Assembly: GCA_002689195.1 (NCBI GenBank) | Contig: NZFC01000003.1 | Coordinates: forward strand, 10,298 to 17,655 | Origin: Rhodobiaceae bacterium | GTDB lineage: Bacteria; Pseudomonadota; Alphaproteobacteria; RS24 | Direction of reading: 5' to 3' | Length of the DNA stretch: 7,358 bases | Shown: positions 6,826 through 7,358 of the stretch, one piece after another | Layout of the letters: every line of letters starts with the position of its first letter | Position numbering within the stretch: position 1 is the first letter of the stretch | Translations under genes and position numbers: made by a program | The notes under the pieces: generated by a model | The model's database searches: none | Told to the model about the DNA's origin: nothing | Seen by the model: the letters and a program-made list of their open reading frames with translations, nothing else

Positions 6826-7290
6826 CTAGAGATTCCCGTTATTTGCCCATTGTGTGAAAGCGACGAGATCGAACACCGTCAATTTGTCATTTTTAAGAGC
6901 CTGATCTTCAAGCCATTTTTGCGCGCCGGGTCTAAATCCGCCGCCGTCCAGAACAATTATGGCTGATTTTTGGGTTTTGAGGAGATTGGCAACGAGATAG
7001 GGATATTTCTCGTCTACCGAACCGCCGGCCTGTTGCCATTTGCATTCAATGATCAGGCCGTCGGGATATTTGCTGGGGTGATAGACAAAAAAATCGATCT
7101 TCAAGTCCAAGTTGTAGATCGTCTGACCAATCAAATATTGCGTGGTGAAAACCGGCTCACCGGCGATTATATGTTTTTGGATTTCGCGCTTGGAAACCTT
7201 GCCATAGCCGTGGCCGAGAAGAAGCCCCTCGACCATTTTTTCAAGGCTCCGACCTGATTGATTGGCGCGTCCCCCACCTGTCTCGGACAT
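6826..7290 (-). CDS. PD-(D/E)XK superfamily nuclease-like protein, probable restriction endonuclease
   Basis: The 154-aa product carries a PD-(D/E)XK-type active site: an N-terminal helix with Glu17 (SLEKMVEGLL), Asp66 in LKIDFFVYHP, then E82-x-K84 in GLIIECKWQQ on the next strand, with Gln86 as in many family members. The following GGSVDEKYPYLVANL (89-103) and AIIVLDGGGFRPGAQKWL (110-127) segments resemble, from memory, a group of small restriction-type nucleases, but I cannot name the exact family. Length is short yet comparable to the smallest type II enzymes (PvuII is 157 aa). The start is the ATG at 7288-7290, which shares its A with the TAA stop of the upstream gene; no start codon lies upstream in frame before a TGA, and no good Shine-Dalgarno is seen, so reinitiation after the upstream gene is likely. 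Recognition sequence cannot be inferred. Confidence 0.8.
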   Translation of the reverse strand: MSETGGGRANQSGRSLEKMVEGLLLGHGYGKVSKREIQKHIIAGEPVFTTQYLIGQTIYNLDLKIDFFVYHPSKYPDGLIIECKWQQAGGSVDEKYPYLVANLLKTQKSAIIVLDGGGFRPGAQKWLEDQALKNDKLTVFDLVAFTQWANNGNL

Positions 7291-7358
7291 TAGTCGTAAT
7301 TTCTTATTACCAATTCGACAACAGCTTTGCGCCCTTTGGGGTCAGAATTAATCATGCG
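7290..7358 (-). CDS. C-terminus of a minus-strand gene, possibly a Dam/D12-type DNA adenine methyltransferase (truncated by window edge)
   Basis: An open frame enters from the right edge and gives 22 residues before a TAA at 7292-7290, ending in RKAVVELVIRNYD. It is too short for standard gene finding, but several points make it credible: the TAATG overlap with the nuclease gene, the otherwise unexplained 68 nt upstream of that gene, and a tail that resembles the 'E-V-L-I-x-N-Y' C-terminal strand seen in many D12-class N6-adenine methyltransferases. If so, it is the modification partner of the nuclease. An unrelated gene remains possible, since 22 residues are weak evidence. That a coding frame ends here is more secure than its identity. 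Confidence 0.5.
   Translation of the reverse strand, partial: RMINSDPKGRKAVVELVIRNYD

Noticed and set aside
6748..6966. Plus-strand 72-codon open frame overlapping the end of the small toxin-like gene
   Set aside because: It runs through the terminator hairpin and the antisense of the nuclease 3' end, has no ribosome-binding site, and shows no recognisable motif.
6970..7257. Plus-strand 95-codon open frame opposite the nuclease gene
   Set aside because: The minus strand carries a PD-(D/E)XK active site in the right order, so this is its shadow; the plus-strand product shows no domain.
1..7358. CRISPR arrays, tRNA or rRNA genes, insertion sequences
   Set aside because: No regularly spaced repeats, no tRNA-like cloverleaf sequence, no transposase frame and no terminal inverted repeats were seen on either strand.

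Overview
The window looks like an alphaproteobacterial chromosome segment, judged from the protein sequences and the gene order. It has two parts.

The left part (1-5803) is the conserved translation and RNA-processing cluster infB-rbfA-truB-rpsO-pnp, all on the plus strand. It encodes initiation factor IF2 (5' end cut by the window), ribosome-binding factor A, tRNA pseudouridine-55 synthase, ribosomal protein uS15 and polynucleotide phosphorylase. infB, rbfA and truB are packed within 2 nt or overlap by 1 nt. rpsO has its own strong Shine-Dalgarno. pnp follows a 193-nt leader rich in short repeats and inverted repeats. All five look intact apart from the window-edge cut, with the expected catalytic or binding residues in place.

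The right part (about 5804-7358) is an accessory stretch of visibly lower GC (45% in one 60-nt spot count, against 57% inside pnp). It starts with a two-gene plus-strand operon: a Panacea/SocA-like (DUF4065) antitoxin-type protein followed by a 95-aa protein with a RelE/ParE-like secondary-structure pattern, most simply a PanAT-type toxin-antitoxin pair. An extended -10 promoter is possible upstream, and a hairpin plus T-rich tract follows the operon.

Converging on it from the minus strand is a 154-aa PD-(D/E)XK nuclease-like gene. Its start codon overlaps by one base (TAATG) the stop codon of another minus-strand gene, of which only the last 22 codons are visible. That tail resembles the C-terminus of Dam/D12-type adenine methyltransferases, so the pair is tentatively a small restriction-modification system. 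A toxin-antitoxin pair and a probable R-M pair next to the pnp end of a housekeeping operon suggest a small defence or maintenance island. The family calls rest on motif recognition by eye; no database search was possible.
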